This document shows, piece by piece, positions 30,056 to 38,926 of a stretch of DNA of 64,000 bases. The DNA comes from Zavarzinia compransoris. Lineage in GTDB: Bacteria; Pseudomonadota; Alphaproteobacteria; Zavarziniales; Zavarziniaceae. How positions within the stretch are numbered: position 1 is the first letter of the stretch; each line of letters starts with the position of its first letter. The position numbers were made by a program, and so were the translations under genes. Below the pieces are notes generated by a model. It did no database searches, was not told the DNA's origin, and saw nothing but the letters and a program-made list of their open reading frames with translations. The stretch is taken from NCBI RefSeq assembly GCF_003173055.1, contig NZ_QGLF01000002.1, positions 434,322 through 498,321 on the forward strand, written 5' to 3'.

Positions 30056-30189
30056 ATATGCAATATTAACGTCCCGCGGGCTGGCTAAGGTGCCGGTCGC
30101 AACGGTGCCTGCCCGCTGGGGTGCGGCGCCGGAGGCGGCTTTTCCGCCGTCACGCGACCATCTGATCGAAACAGACCGAGGACAAGACC

Positions 30190-31248
30190 ATGGCCCTCAA
30201 GACCAGCTTCGCCGCCCTTGGCGTTGCCGCCGTTCTGGCGACCGCCGTTGCCGGCGCCGCCGAAGCCCGCGACCAGATCCGCATCGTCGGCTCGTCCACC
30301 GTGTTTCCCTTCACCACCGCGGCTGCCGAGGCGTTCGGCAAGCTCGGCGCCTTCAAGACCCCGATCGTCGAGTCGACCGGCACCGGCGGCGGTCTGAAGC
30401 TGTTCTGCGGCGGCGTCGGTGTCGACAGCCCGGACATCACCGGCGCCTCGCGCCGCATCAAGAAGTCGGAAGTCGAGACCTGCGCCGCCAACGGCATCAC
30501 CGAGATCGTCGAAGTGACGATCGGCTTCGACGGCATCGTCTTCGCCAATGCGAAGCCGGGCCCGGCCTTCGACGTCGACAAGGCGATCCTGTGGAAGGCC
30601 CTGGCCGCCAAGGTGGTGGTCGACGGCAAGCTGGTCGACAATCCCTACAAGACCTGGAACGAGATCGACGCCAAGCTGCCGGCGAACAAGATCGAAGTGC
30701 TGGGCCCGCCCCCGACCTCGGGCACCCGTGACGCCTTCAACGAGCTGGTGATGGAAAAGGGCTGCGAGGAAGCGCATGCCGCCGACGCCATCATCGCCTC
30801 GGGCGTCGACAAGAAGGACGTCGGCAAGGCCTGCATGAAGATCCGTGAAGACGGCATCTATGTCGAAGCCGGCGAGAACGACAACCTGATCGTGCAGAAG
30901 CTGGTCGCCAACCCGAACGCCTTCGGCATCTTCGGCTACAGCTTCCTCGAAGAAAACGCCGACAAGATCAAGGGCGCCACGATCGAAGGCGTGAAGCCGG
31001 AATACGAGGACATCTCCTCGGGCAAGTACGGCGTGTCGCGCTCGCTCTTCATCTACGTGAAGAAGGCCCATGTCGGCACCGTGCCGGGCATCCAGGAATT
31101 CCTCACCGAATACACCTCCGAAAAGGCGATGGGCGAGAACGGCTACCTTGCCGACAAGGGCCTGATCGCCCTGCCGGCCCCGGAAGCCGCCAAGGTCCGC
31201 GACATCGTCGCCAAGCTGACGCCGCTCGACACCGCCTCGGTGAAGTAA
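30190..31248 (+). CDS. pstS: Phosphate-binding periplasmic protein PstS
   Basis: PstS binds phosphate in the periplasm and delivers it to the PstCA permease. The 352-residue precursor has a signal peptide (1-26, ending EARD). The mature chain starts QIRIVGSSTVFPFTTAAAEAF, the phosphate-contact region, and has GTGGGLKLFCGGVGVDSPDITGASR and the PPPTSGTRDAF ligand loop. GAGGA is ten bases before the ATG. A hairpin follows the gene, which likely keeps PstS above the level of the permease subunits. Confidence 0.94.
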   Translation: MALKTSFAALGVAAVLATAVAGAAEARDQIRIVGSSTVFPFTTAAAEAFGKLGAFKTPIVESTGTGGGLKLFCGGVGVDSPDITGASRRIKKSEVETCAANGITEIVEVTIGFDGIVFANAKPGPAFDVDKAILWKALAAKVVVDGKLVDNPYKTWNEIDAKLPANKIEVLGPPPTSGTRDAFNELVMEKGCEEAHAADAIIASGVDKKDVGKACMKIREDGIYVEAGENDNLIVQKLVANPNAFGIFGYSFLEENADKIKGATIEGVKPEYEDISSGKYGVSRSLFIYVKKAHVGTVPGIQEFLTEYTSEKAMGENGYLADKGLIALPAPEAAKVRDIVAKLTPLDTASVK

Positions 31249-31266
31249 GGCGCCACGACGCGTAAC

Positions 31267-31294
31267 GGGGGCGGTCCGTCCGGGCCGCCCCTTT
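31267..31294 (+). terminator. Attenuating hairpin between pstS and pstC
   Basis: A 7 bp stem (GGGGCGG/CCGCCCC) is followed by TTTCCC. It probably allows part of the transcripts to read on into pstC. Confidence 0.55.
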
Positions 31295-31343
31295 CCCGTC
31301 CGGCCTCGCGTCCTCAAATCTGGGGCTTACGAAAGACGCAACG

Positions 31344-32717
31344 ATGCCGAGTTACATTCTGATCGCGACGATCCTCGTGCTGTCGGTGATCGGCTACTAC
31401 ATGGGCCGTTCCACCGCGCTGGCGCGGAACGGCGGCAAGGTGAAGGGCCTGCATTCGTTGCCGGGCTACTACGGCTACTACATGGCGCTCTGGTGCGCCG
31501 TGCCGGCCCTCCTCGTCGCCGCCCTCTGGCTCATCTTCGAGAACAGCATCATCGACGGCCTGATCCTGGCCGACCTGCCGGCCGGCGTGCCGGCCGACCG
31601 TGCTTCGCTGTTCATGACCGACGTGCGCAACTTCTCGCAGAACGGCGCCATCGCCGGCGAGGTGACGGATGCGCTGCGCGAAGTCTCGGCGCGTTACGTC
31701 GCGCTGCATGACTATTCCGGCATCGCGCTCGCCATCGGCGCGCTCGCCGTCGGCGTGCTCGGTCTCGCCTTCGGCCAGGCCCGGATCCGCGCCAGCCTGC
31801 GGGCCCGCCCCAAGGTCGAACGGGCGATGATGATCGCCCTGATGGCGGCCTCGACCATCGCCGTGCTGACCACGGTCGGCATCATCATGTCGCTGCTGTT
31901 CGAATCGGCGATGTTCTTCGAGAAGGTCTCGGTCACCGAGTTCCTCTTCGGCCTGCAGTGGAGCCCGCAGACGGCCATGCGCGCCGACCAGGTGGGCTCG
32001 ACCGGTTCCTTCGGCGCCGTGCCGCTCTTCGCCGGCACCCTGCTGATCACCGTGATCGCCATGGTCGTCGCCGTGCCCATCGGCCTGATGGCGGCGATCT
32101 ATATGTCGGAATATGCCAACCGCAAGGTGCGCGCCGTGCTGAAGCCGGTGCTCGAAGTGCTGGCGGGCATTCCGACCGTCGTCTACGGCTTCTTCGCCGC
32201 CCTGACCGTCGCCCCCTTCGTGCGCATGGTCGGCCAGTCGATCGGGCTTGACGTCGCTTCCGAATCCGCGCTCGCCGCCGGCATCGTCATGGGCATCATG
32301 ATCGTGCCCTTCGTCTCCTCGCTGTCGGACGACGTGATGACCGCCGTGCCCCAGGCGATGCGCGACGGTTCCTACGGCCTCGGCGCCACCAAGTCCGAGA
32401 CGATCAAGCGCGTGATCCTGCCCGCCGCCCTGCCGGGCGTCGTCGGCGCCGTCATGCTGGCGATCTCGCGCGCCATCGGCGAAACCATGATCGTGGTCAT
32501 GGCCGCCGGCCTCTCGGCCAACCTGACCGCCAATCCCTTCGAGGCGGTGACCACCGTGACGGTGCAGATCGCGACCCTGCTGGTCGGCGACCAGGAGTTC
32601 GACAGCCCGAAGACGCTGGCGACCTTCGCCCTCGGCCTCGTGCTGTTCATCGTCACCCTCTGCCTGAACATCGTGGCGCTGCGGATCGTCCGCAAGTATC
32701 GGGAGCAGTACGAATGA
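31344..32717 (+). CDS. pstC: Phosphate ABC transporter permease PstC
   Basis: PstC is one of two inner-membrane permeases of the high-affinity phosphate importer. The 457-residue product is the long form, with an extra N-terminal domain and membrane segments before the permease core. The core has the EAA-type loop DGSYGLGATKSETIKRVILP. A phosphate-channel region (MAAIYMSEYANRKVRAVLKP) precedes it. The gene ends with an ATGA overlap with pstA. Confidence 0.93.
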   Translation: MPSYILIATILVLSVIGYYMGRSTALARNGGKVKGLHSLPGYYGYYMALWCAVPALLVAALWLIFENSIIDGLILADLPAGVPADRASLFMTDVRNFSQNGAIAGEVTDALREVSARYVALHDYSGIALAIGALAVGVLGLAFGQARIRASLRARPKVERAMMIALMAASTIAVLTTVGIIMSLLFESAMFFEKVSVTEFLFGLQWSPQTAMRADQVGSTGSFGAVPLFAGTLLITVIAMVVAVPIGLMAAIYMSEYANRKVRAVLKPVLEVLAGIPTVVYGFFAALTVAPFVRMVGQSIGLDVASESALAAGIVMGIMIVPFVSSLSDDVMTAVPQAMRDGSYGLGATKSETIKRVILPAALPGVVGAVMLAISRAIGETMIVVMAAGLSANLTANPFEAVTTVTVQIATLLVGDQEFDSPKTLATFALGLVLFIVTLCLNIVALRIVRKYREQYE

Positions 32718-34036
32718 CCGACGTCGCGAACAAATACACCGTCGAGCCGTTCTCGGCCTCGGTCGAGAAACGCGAGAGGTTCAACCGGCTGCTGAAGAAG
32801 CGCTATGCCGCCGAGGCGCGCTTCAAGATGTGGGGCATCGCGGCGATCTCCGTCGCCGTGGTCTTCCTCGTCCTTCTGCTCGGATCGATCATCATGCAGG
32901 GCTCCTCGGCCTTCGTGACCACGCGGGTGACGCTGGACGTCCATCTCGACCCCGCGGTGATCGATCCCCAGGGCACCAAGGATCCCAAGGTGCTGGCGGC
33001 GGCGGACTACAACGCCCTGCTGCGCAAGTCGATGCAGACCCTGTTCCCCGAGGTCGAGGGCCGCGGCCCGACCCGGGCGATGATGTCCATCCTCTCGTCC
33101 AGCGCGCCTTACGCGGTCGCCGATTTCGTGCGGGAAAACCCGGACCAGATCGGCCAGACGGTGAAGATCTCGGTCCTGACCGACGACATCATCGACATGC
33201 TGCGCAAGGGTTATATCGACCGCAACGTGCCCGAGTCCGACCGCAAGGTCGACGACTTCCAGCTCGGCATCTACGACAAGCTGGTCTCGACCGGGGCGAT
33301 CGCCGCCGCGCTCAACACCGACCTGCTGACCACGGGCGACAGCCGCGAGCCGGAAAACGCCGGTCTCTGGGGCGCCGTCGTCGGCTCGTTCCTCACCCTC
33401 ATCGTGACGATCGGGATCTCCTTCCCGCTCGGCGTGATGGCGGCGATCTATCTCGAGGAATTCGCCCCGAAGAACCGCTGGACCGACATGATCGAGGTGA
33501 ACATCAACAACCTCGCCGCGGTGCCGTCCATCGTCTTCGGCCTGCTCGGCCTTGCCGTGTTCCTGAATTTCTTCGGGATGCCGCGCTCGGCACCGCTGGT
33601 CGGCGGTCTCGTGCTGGCGTTGCAGGCGCTGCCGATCATCATCATCGCGTCCCGCGCCGCGATCAAGGCGGTGCCGCCCTCGATCCGGGAAGCGGCCCTC
33701 GGCATGGGTGCCTCGCCGCTCCAGACCGTGGTGCACCATACCCTGCCGCTGTCGATGCCGGGCATGCTGACCGGCGCGATCCTGGGCATGGCCCATGCGC
33801 TCGGCGAAACCGCGCCGCTGCTCATGATCGGCATGGTCGCCTTCATCGTCGACATCCCGTCGGGCTTCACCTCGCCCGCCACGGTGCTGCCGGTGCAGAT
33901 CTACCTCTGGGCGGACAGCCCGGAACGCGCCTTCGTCGAAAAGACCTCGGCCGCGATCATGGTCCTGCTGGTGTTCCTGGTCTTCATGAACGCCGCCGCG
34001 ATCTACCTCCGCAAGAAATTCGAACGTAAGTGGTGA
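32714..34036 (+). CDS. pstA: Phosphate ABC transporter permease PstA
   Basis: PstA is the partner of PstC. The 440-residue protein is also a long form. Residues of about 75-205 form a periplasmic insert after the first membrane segment. The permease core has [19 protein letters not shown] and the EAA loop [20 protein letters not shown]. The start codon overlaps pstC. It is followed five bases later by pstB. Confidence 0.93.
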   Translation: MTDVANKYTVEPFSASVEKRERFNRLLKKRYAAEARFKMWGIAAISVAVVFLVLLLGSIIMQGSSAFVTTRVTLDVHLDPAVIDPQGTKDPKVLAAADYNALLRKSMQTLFPEVEGRGPTRAMMSILSSSAPYAVADFVRENPDQIGQTVKISVLTDDIIDMLRKGYIDRNVPESDRKVDDFQLGIYDKLVSTGAIAAALNTDLLTTGDSREPENAGLWGAVVGSFLTLIVTIGISFPLGVMAAIYLEEFAPKNRWTDMIEVNINNLAAVPSIVFGLLGLAVFLNFFGMPRSAPLVGGLVLALQALPIIIIASRAAIKAVPPSIREAALGMGASPLQTVVHHTLPLSMPGMLTGAILGMAHALGETAPLLMIGMVAFIVDIPSGFTSPATVLPVQIYLWADSPERAFVEKTSAAIMVLLVFLVFMNAAAIYLRKKFERKW

Positions 34037-34041
34037 GCGCC

Positions 34042-34842
34042 ATGACTGCCCTCGACTTTACCACCCACACCGTTCCCCTGGACGGCAAGGCCAAGATCTC
34101 GGCCAAGAGCGTCAACCTCTGGTATGGCGAGAAACAGGCCCTCTACAACATCAACCTGGAGGTCGCCGAGAACCAGGTGACGGCGCTGATCGGCCCGTCG
34201 GGCTGCGGCAAGTCCACGTTCCTGCGGTGCCTGAACCGCATGAACGACACGATCTCGATCTGCCGCGTGCAGGGCGACATCCGCATCGACGGGGACGATA
34301 TCTACGCCCCCGACCTCGACGTGGTGCACCTGCGCGCCCGGGTCGGCATGGTGTTCCAGAAGCCGAATCCCTTCCCGAAGTCGATCTTCGACAATGTCGC
34401 CTATGGCCCGCGCCTGCACGGCCTGGCGGAATCGAAGGACCATCTCGATCACATCGTGAAGTCCAGCCTCGAGCGTGCCGGCCTCTGGAAGGAAGTGTCG
34501 GACCGCCTCCCGTCGCCGGGCACCGGCCTTTCGGGCGGTCAGCAGCAGCGCCTGTGCATCGCCCGGGCGATCGCGGTCTCGCCGGAAGTGATCCTGATGG
34601 ACGAGCCCTGCTCGGCCCTCGACCCGATCGCCACCGCGAAGATCGAGGAACTGATCGACGAACTGCGCGAGAATTTCACCATCGCCATCGTCACCCACTC
34701 GATGCAGCAGGCGGCGCGCGTCTCCCAGCGCACGGCCTTCTTCCATCTGGGCGTGCTGGTCGAGAACGGCCCGACCGAGGGGATCTTCACCTCGCCGGTC
34801 GACAAGCGCACCCAGGACTATGTCACCGGCCGCTTCGGCTGA
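34042..34842 (+). CDS. pstB: Phosphate import ATPase PstB
   Basis: PstB hydrolyses ATP to drive phosphate import and also takes part in the phosphate signal through PhoU. The 266-residue protein has Walker [10 protein letters not shown] (near 54), the PstB-specific CLNRMND, the signature [14 protein letters not shown] and Walker [17 protein letters not shown], with switch H in VTHSMQQA. I chose ATG at 34042; an in-frame GTG 12 bases earlier overlaps pstA and is less likely. Confidence 0.96.
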   Translation: MTALDFTTHTVPLDGKAKISAKSVNLWYGEKQALYNINLEVAENQVTALIGPSGCGKSTFLRCLNRMNDTISICRVQGDIRIDGDDIYAPDLDVVHLRARVGMVFQKPNPFPKSIFDNVAYGPRLHGLAESKDHLDHIVKSSLERAGLWKEVSDRLPSPGTGLSGGQQQRLCIARAIAVSPEVILMDEPCSALDPIATAKIEELIDELRENFTIAIVTHSMQQAARVSQRTAFFHLGVLVENGPTEGIFTSPVDKRTQDYVTGRFG

Positions 34843-34862
34843 TCTGCTTAAGGAGCGACACC

Positions 34863-35576
34863 ATGGCCGAACATATCGTCTCCGCCTTCGACAACGAACT
34901 GAATGCGCTGAAGACCAAGGTCCTGCGCATGGGCGGCATCGCGGAGGCCAATGTCGCCGCCGCGGTGCAGGCGACCGTGCGCCGCGACCGTTCGCTGGCG
35001 GAACGCACCATCTCGTCCGACCAGCGGATCGACGTCTTCGACGGCGAGATCGCTGAACTCGTCACCCGGCTGCTCGCCCTGCGCCAGCCGATGGCGGTGG
35101 ACCTGCGTCTCATCGTCGGCACCCTGAAGATCGCGACCGATCTCGAGCGCATCGGCGACTACGCCAAGAATATCGCCAAGCGTTCCACCGCGCTCGGCAC
35201 CGCCATCCCGGCCCAGCCGCTGCATGCCATTCCGCGCATGGGCGAACTGGTGCTCGGCATGATCAAGGACGTGCTCGACGCGCTCTCGAACGAGCAGGTC
35301 GACAAGGCCGTCGCGGTGCGCGATCGCGATCCGGTGCTCGACGAGATCTACAACAGCGTCTTCCGCGAACTCCTCACCTATATGATGGAAGATCCGCGCA
35401 CCATCACCGGCTGCACCCATCTTCTGTTCATCGCGAAGAACCTGGAGCGGATCGGCGACCATGCGACCAACATGGCCGAGACGGTCTATTACATCCTCAC
35501 CGGCAAGCGCATGCATGCCGACCGTCCGAAAGCGGATGTGACGGCGGAAATCGCCGACCCGTCGCAGGTCGCCTGA
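34863..35576 (+). CDS. phoU: Phosphate signalling protein PhoU
   Basis: PhoU is a cytoplasmic negative regulator that links the PstSCAB importer with the PhoR kinase. The 237-residue protein has the usual two helical repeats, each with a metal-binding ERIGDYAKNI / ERIGDHATNM motif, near residues 96 and 196. AAGGAG lies seven bases before the ATG. It follows pstB by 20 bp and precedes phoB, as in many alphaproteobacteria. Confidence 0.95.
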   Translation: MAEHIVSAFDNELNALKTKVLRMGGIAEANVAAAVQATVRRDRSLAERTISSDQRIDVFDGEIAELVTRLLALRQPMAVDLRLIVGTLKIATDLERIGDYAKNIAKRSTALGTAIPAQPLHAIPRMGELVLGMIKDVLDALSNEQVDKAVAVRDRDPVLDEIYNSVFRELLTYMMEDPRTITGCTHLLFIAKNLERIGDHATNMAETVYYILTGKRMHADRPKADVTAEIADPSQVA

Positions 35577-35607
35577 CGCGTCGGATATGATCAGGAACGG
35601 GACGGAC

Positions 35608-36315
35608 ATGAAGCCTTCCATCCTCATCGTCGAGGACGAGCCTGCCCTCGTCGACCTGCTGCGTTACAACCTCGAAGCCAACGGCTTCGAGGTGCGCGCC
35701 ACCATGGACGGCGACGAAGCCTTGATGATGGTCGACGAACGCCTGCCCGACCTCATCTTGCTCGACTGGATGCTGCCTTCGGTTTCGGGGATCGAGATCT
35801 GCCGCCAGCTGCGCCGCAAGACCGCGACGCGGCAGGTCCCGATCATCCTGCTGACCGCCCGGACCGAGGAAAGCGACCGTATCCGCGGCCTCGAATCCGG
35901 CGCCGACGATTATGTCACCAAACCCTTCTCCCCTTCCGAGCTTCTGGCCCGGGTGCGGGCGGTGCTGCGCCGCTCCCGTCCCGCGCTGTCCGAGGAAGGG
36001 CTGTCCTATGCCGATGTGGTCATGGACCTGTCGGCCCACCGGGTGATGCGCAGCGGCACGGAGATCCACCTGGGTCCGACCGAGTTCCGCCTGCTGCGCC
36101 ATTTCCTGGAAAACCCGGGCCGGGTGTTCAGCCGCGAACAGATCCTGGACGCGGTCTGGGGCCGGGATATCTATATCGAGCAGCGGACGGTGGACGTTCA
36201 CATCCGCCGCCTGCGCAAGGCGCTGAACGCCAACGGCGGCAAGGACATGATCCGCACCGTCCGCTCGGCGGGCTATGCCATCGATCAGGGCGCGGGGCGC
36301 AGCATCGCTCACTGA
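35608..36315 (+). CDS. phoB: Phosphate regulon response regulator PhoB
   Basis: PhoB activates the Pho regulon under phosphate limitation. The 235-residue protein has an N-terminal receiver (VEDE, phosphorylated D53 in LLLDWMLP, K in TKPFSPSELL) and a C-terminal OmpR-type winged helix (PTEFRLLRHFLENPGRVFSREQ at about residue 153). I chose the ATG at 35608 (MKPSILIVEDE); an ATG seven codons earlier is also possible. No phoR kinase gene is nearby within the window. The 3' end overlaps the convergent AraC gene by 7 bases. Confidence 0.94.
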   Translation: MKPSILIVEDEPALVDLLRYNLEANGFEVRATMDGDEALMMVDERLPDLILLDWMLPSVSGIEICRQLRRKTATRQVPIILLTARTEESDRIRGLESGADDYVTKPFSPSELLARVRAVLRRSRPALSEEGLSYADVVMDLSAHRVMRSGTEIHLGPTEFRLLRHFLENPGRVFSREQILDAVWGRDIYIEQRTVDVHIRRLRKALNANGGKDMIRTVRSAGYAIDQGAGRSIAH

Positions 36316-37331
36316 TGGCGCTTGCGGGCGAAGCGGCCGGGGCTGTCCCCGGTCCAGCGCCTGAAGGCATGGGTGAAACTGGCGGTTTCGGCGTAGCCCA
36401 GCCGTTCCGCCACCGCCTCGACCCCGAGGCCGGTCTCGCGCAGCATGGCGCAGGCCAGATCCTGGCGCAGCCGGGCCACCAGATCGCGATAGCCGATGCC
36501 GCTGTCCTCCAGCCGGCGGCGCAGGCTGCGCGACGACAGGCCGAGCTGCGCCGCCACCTCCTCCATCCCCGGAAAATGGCCGGGCCGGGCCAGGATCGCC
36601 GCGGTCACCGTCTCGATGAAGGCATCTTCGCCGCGCAGGCTGCGCAGGCGCTGGTGGCACGCCTCGACATGCAGGGCGGCCAGCACCGGGTTCGCCTGCG
36701 GCAGCGGCCGGTCGAGCACGCCGGCGGCATAATAGACCGCATTGACCGGCGCCCCGAAGTGCAGCGGGCAGCCGAAGGCGCGCTCGTAAGGCCGGGGATC
36801 GGCGGGGGCGGGAAAGCGGAAGCTGACCGCCCGGCAATCGGCGCTCTGATCCCAGAGATCGGCCGAGATGCGCAGCGCCGCGGTCAGGTCCCGTTCCACC
36901 ATGAAGCGCTGCAAGGCCGGCGGGGCGGCGGCATCGTCGAACACCAGGGCGTCGTCGCCCCCGGCAGAGACGAAGGAAATCGGCATGATCGAGAAGGTGA
37001 GATCCTGATACTCGAGGCCGAGGGTCAGGGCGCTTCTCATGGTCGGGCTGGCCAGCAGGGCGAAGCCCCAGACGCCATAGGCCGCCAGCCGGTAGCGCGG
37101 CCCGACCTCGAGGCCGAAGCCCTCGCCGAGGCCGGGCAGGCGCAGGCAGGCGGCGATCACCGCGAGTTCGGCCGTCGCCGCGACCTCGCCCCCCGGCTGG
37201 TCCAGCAGGGCGGGCTCGATGCCGGCGGCGATCAGGAAGGGCTCGATATCGATCGCGCGGGCCCGCAGCGCATCGCGCAGCACGCCAAGGCTGTTCACCG
37301 GCCAGCGCCGGCGGTTGATCGGGTTCAGCAT
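36309..37331 (-). CDS. AraC-family transcriptional regulator
   Basis: The 340-residue protein has an N-terminal arabinose_bd-like sensing domain (about 20-205) and a C-terminal double HTH of AraC type (MEEVAAQLGLSSRSLRRRLEDSG and VEAVAERLGYAETASFTHAFRRWTGDSPGRF, here split at the linker). It belongs to the OruR/ArgR-like subgroup. It is divergent from the flavin monooxygenase gene, with a palindromic site in the 128 bp between them. It probably activates that gene in response to a ketone, alcohol or fatty-acid-like inducer; that is inference from context. Confidence 0.88.
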   Translation of the reverse strand: MLNPINRRRWPVNSLGVLRDALRARAIDIEPFLIAAGIEPALLDQPGGEVAATAELAVIAACLRLPGLGEGFGLEVGPRYRLAAYGVWGFALLASPTMRSALTLGLEYQDLTFSIMPISFVSAGGDDALVFDDAAAPPALQRFMVERDLTAALRISADLWDQSADCRAVSFRFPAPADPRPYERAFGCPLHFGAPVNAVYYAAGVLDRPLPQANPVLAALHVEACHQRLRSLRGEDAFIETVTAAILARPGHFPGMEEVAAQLGLSSRSLRRRLEDSGIGYRDLVARLRQDLACAMLRETGLGVEAVAERLGYAETASFTHAFRRWTGDSPGRFARKRHQ

Positions 37332-37370
37332 GGCGGCATGGTGGCTGCTTTGGCCGGAACTATCAAGAAA

Positions 37371-37387
37371 ATGTCCGAAGCGGACAT
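37371..37387. promoter_or_regulatory. Palindromic operator between AraC and monooxygenase genes
   Basis: ATGTCCG-AAG-CGGACAT is a perfect 7 bp inverted repeat with a 3-base spacer. It lies 40 bp before the AraC start and 73 bp before the monooxygenase start. Confidence 0.55.
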
Positions 37388-37459
37388 GGATCGCCGCCCG
37401 CCGCTTTTCTATTCTGCCTCCAGGACGGCGGGAGACCGGCCAAAGCGGAGGAGAATTTC

Positions 37460-38926
37460 ATGACGCCCGTGAAGGTTTGCGTGATCGGCACCGGTTTCGC
37501 CGGTCTTTGCATGGCGATCCAGTTGAAGCGGGCGGGGATCGAGGATTTCGTCATCCTCGACAAGGCCGACAAGGTGGGCGGCACCTGGCGGGAGAATTCC
37601 TACCCGGGGGCGGGCTGCGACGTGCCCTGCCATCTCTATTCCTATTCCTTCGAGCAGAACCCGGACTGGTCGCGCCGCTTTGCCAAGCAGCCGGAAATCA
37701 TCGCCTATATCGAGCATTGCGCGCGGAAATACGATCTCCACCGCCATATCCGCTTCGGCACCGAGGTGACCGAGGCGACGTTCGACGAAGCCCGCGGGCT
37801 GTGGACCGTGCGGACCGCGGCGGGCGAGGCGATCGAGGCGCAATTCGTCGTCTCCGGCCTCGGCCAATTGTCGCGGCCGCAATTCCCGCGCATCCGGGGC
37901 ATGGACGCCTTCAAGGGCAAGGCCTTTCATTCGGCCTATTGGGATCACGGCTATGACTTGCGGGGCAAGCGCGTCGCGGTGATCGGCACCGGGGCCAGCG
38001 CGGTGCAATTCGTGCCCGAGGTGCAGAAGGCGGCGCAGAAACTCTCCCTGTTCCAGCGCAGCCCGGCCTGGATGATCTCGAAGGACGACCGGGTCTTCTC
38101 GCCGCTGTGGCAGGCGCTGTGCCGTTACCTGCCGGGTTTCCAGCGCGCCTATCGGAACTATACCTACCTGCTGCTGGAATCCCGCTTCGTCAGCTTCCGG
38201 CGCTCGACCGGGTTCTTCGCCCGGTTGGCGACCCGGCAGTGCCAGTCCTTTCTCGACAAAAGCGTGAAGGACCCGGCGCTGAAGGCGAAGCTGCAACCGG
38301 ATTTCCCGGTCGGCTGCAAGCGCATCCTGATCTCCAACGACTGGTATCCGGCCCTGTCGCAGCCCAATGTCGACGTGGTGACGGCGGGGGTGCGGGAAAT
38401 CGTGGAAACGGGCGTGGTGACCGACGACGGCCGCCTGCACGAGGTCGACTGCATCATCTACGGCACCGGTTTCGAGACCCAGAGCTTCATCGCGCCGATG
38501 AAGGTCTGGGGCCGCCAGGGCGCCGAATTGAACGAGCGCTGGCGCAACGGGGCGGAGGCGCATAAGGGCGTCGCCATCGCCGGCTTCCCCAATTTCTTCG
38601 TGCTCTACGGGCCGAACACCAACCTCGGGCATAATTCGATCATCTTCATGATCGAGCGCCAGGTGGGTTACATCCTGAAATGCCTGCGCGAGGTCGAACG
38701 GCGGAATGCCGCCGCCCTCGACGTGACGCCGAACGCCATGTCCGACTATAACGCCCGCCTCCAGCAGGATTTCGACGGCACGGTCTGGACCGCCGATTGC
38801 AGTTCCTGGTACCGGAACGCGGCGGGCCGGATCACCAACAATTGGCCGGGCTTCACCGTCGGCTATTGGTGGCTGATGCGCGAGCCGGATTTCAACGACT
38901 TCCGCTTCGACCCCAAGGCGCGCTAG
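37460..38926 (+). CDS. Flavin-containing monooxygenase, Baeyer-Villiger type
   Basis: The 488-residue enzyme has an FAD-binding GTGFAG (10-15), the GGTWRENSYPGAGCDVP segment (residues 42 on), the BVMO fingerprint FKGKAFHSAYWD near residue 153, and a second NADPH-binding GTGASA. BVMOs insert oxygen into ketones to give esters or lactones. GTGFE near residue 336 is also typical. AraC-linked BVMOs often act in ketone or cyclic alkane breakdown. The substrate is unknown. GGAGGAG is near the ATG. The end overlaps the convergent DUF1963 gene by 4 bases. Confidence 0.88.
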   Translation: MTPVKVCVIGTGFAGLCMAIQLKRAGIEDFVILDKADKVGGTWRENSYPGAGCDVPCHLYSYSFEQNPDWSRRFAKQPEIIAYIEHCARKYDLHRHIRFGTEVTEATFDEARGLWTVRTAAGEAIEAQFVVSGLGQLSRPQFPRIRGMDAFKGKAFHSAYWDHGYDLRGKRVAVIGTGASAVQFVPEVQKAAQKLSLFQRSPAWMISKDDRVFSPLWQALCRYLPGFQRAYRNYTYLLLESRFVSFRRSTGFFARLATRQCQSFLDKSVKDPALKAKLQPDFPVGCKRILISNDWYPALSQPNVDVVTAGVREIVETGVVTDDGRLHEVDCIIYGTGFETQSFIAPMKVWGRQGAELNERWRNGAEAHKGVAIAGFPNFFVLYGPNTNLGHNSIIFMIERQVGYILKCLREVERRNAAALDVTPNAMSDYNARLQQDFDGTVWTADCSSWYRNAAGRITNNWPGFTVGYWWLMREPDFNDFRFDPKAR

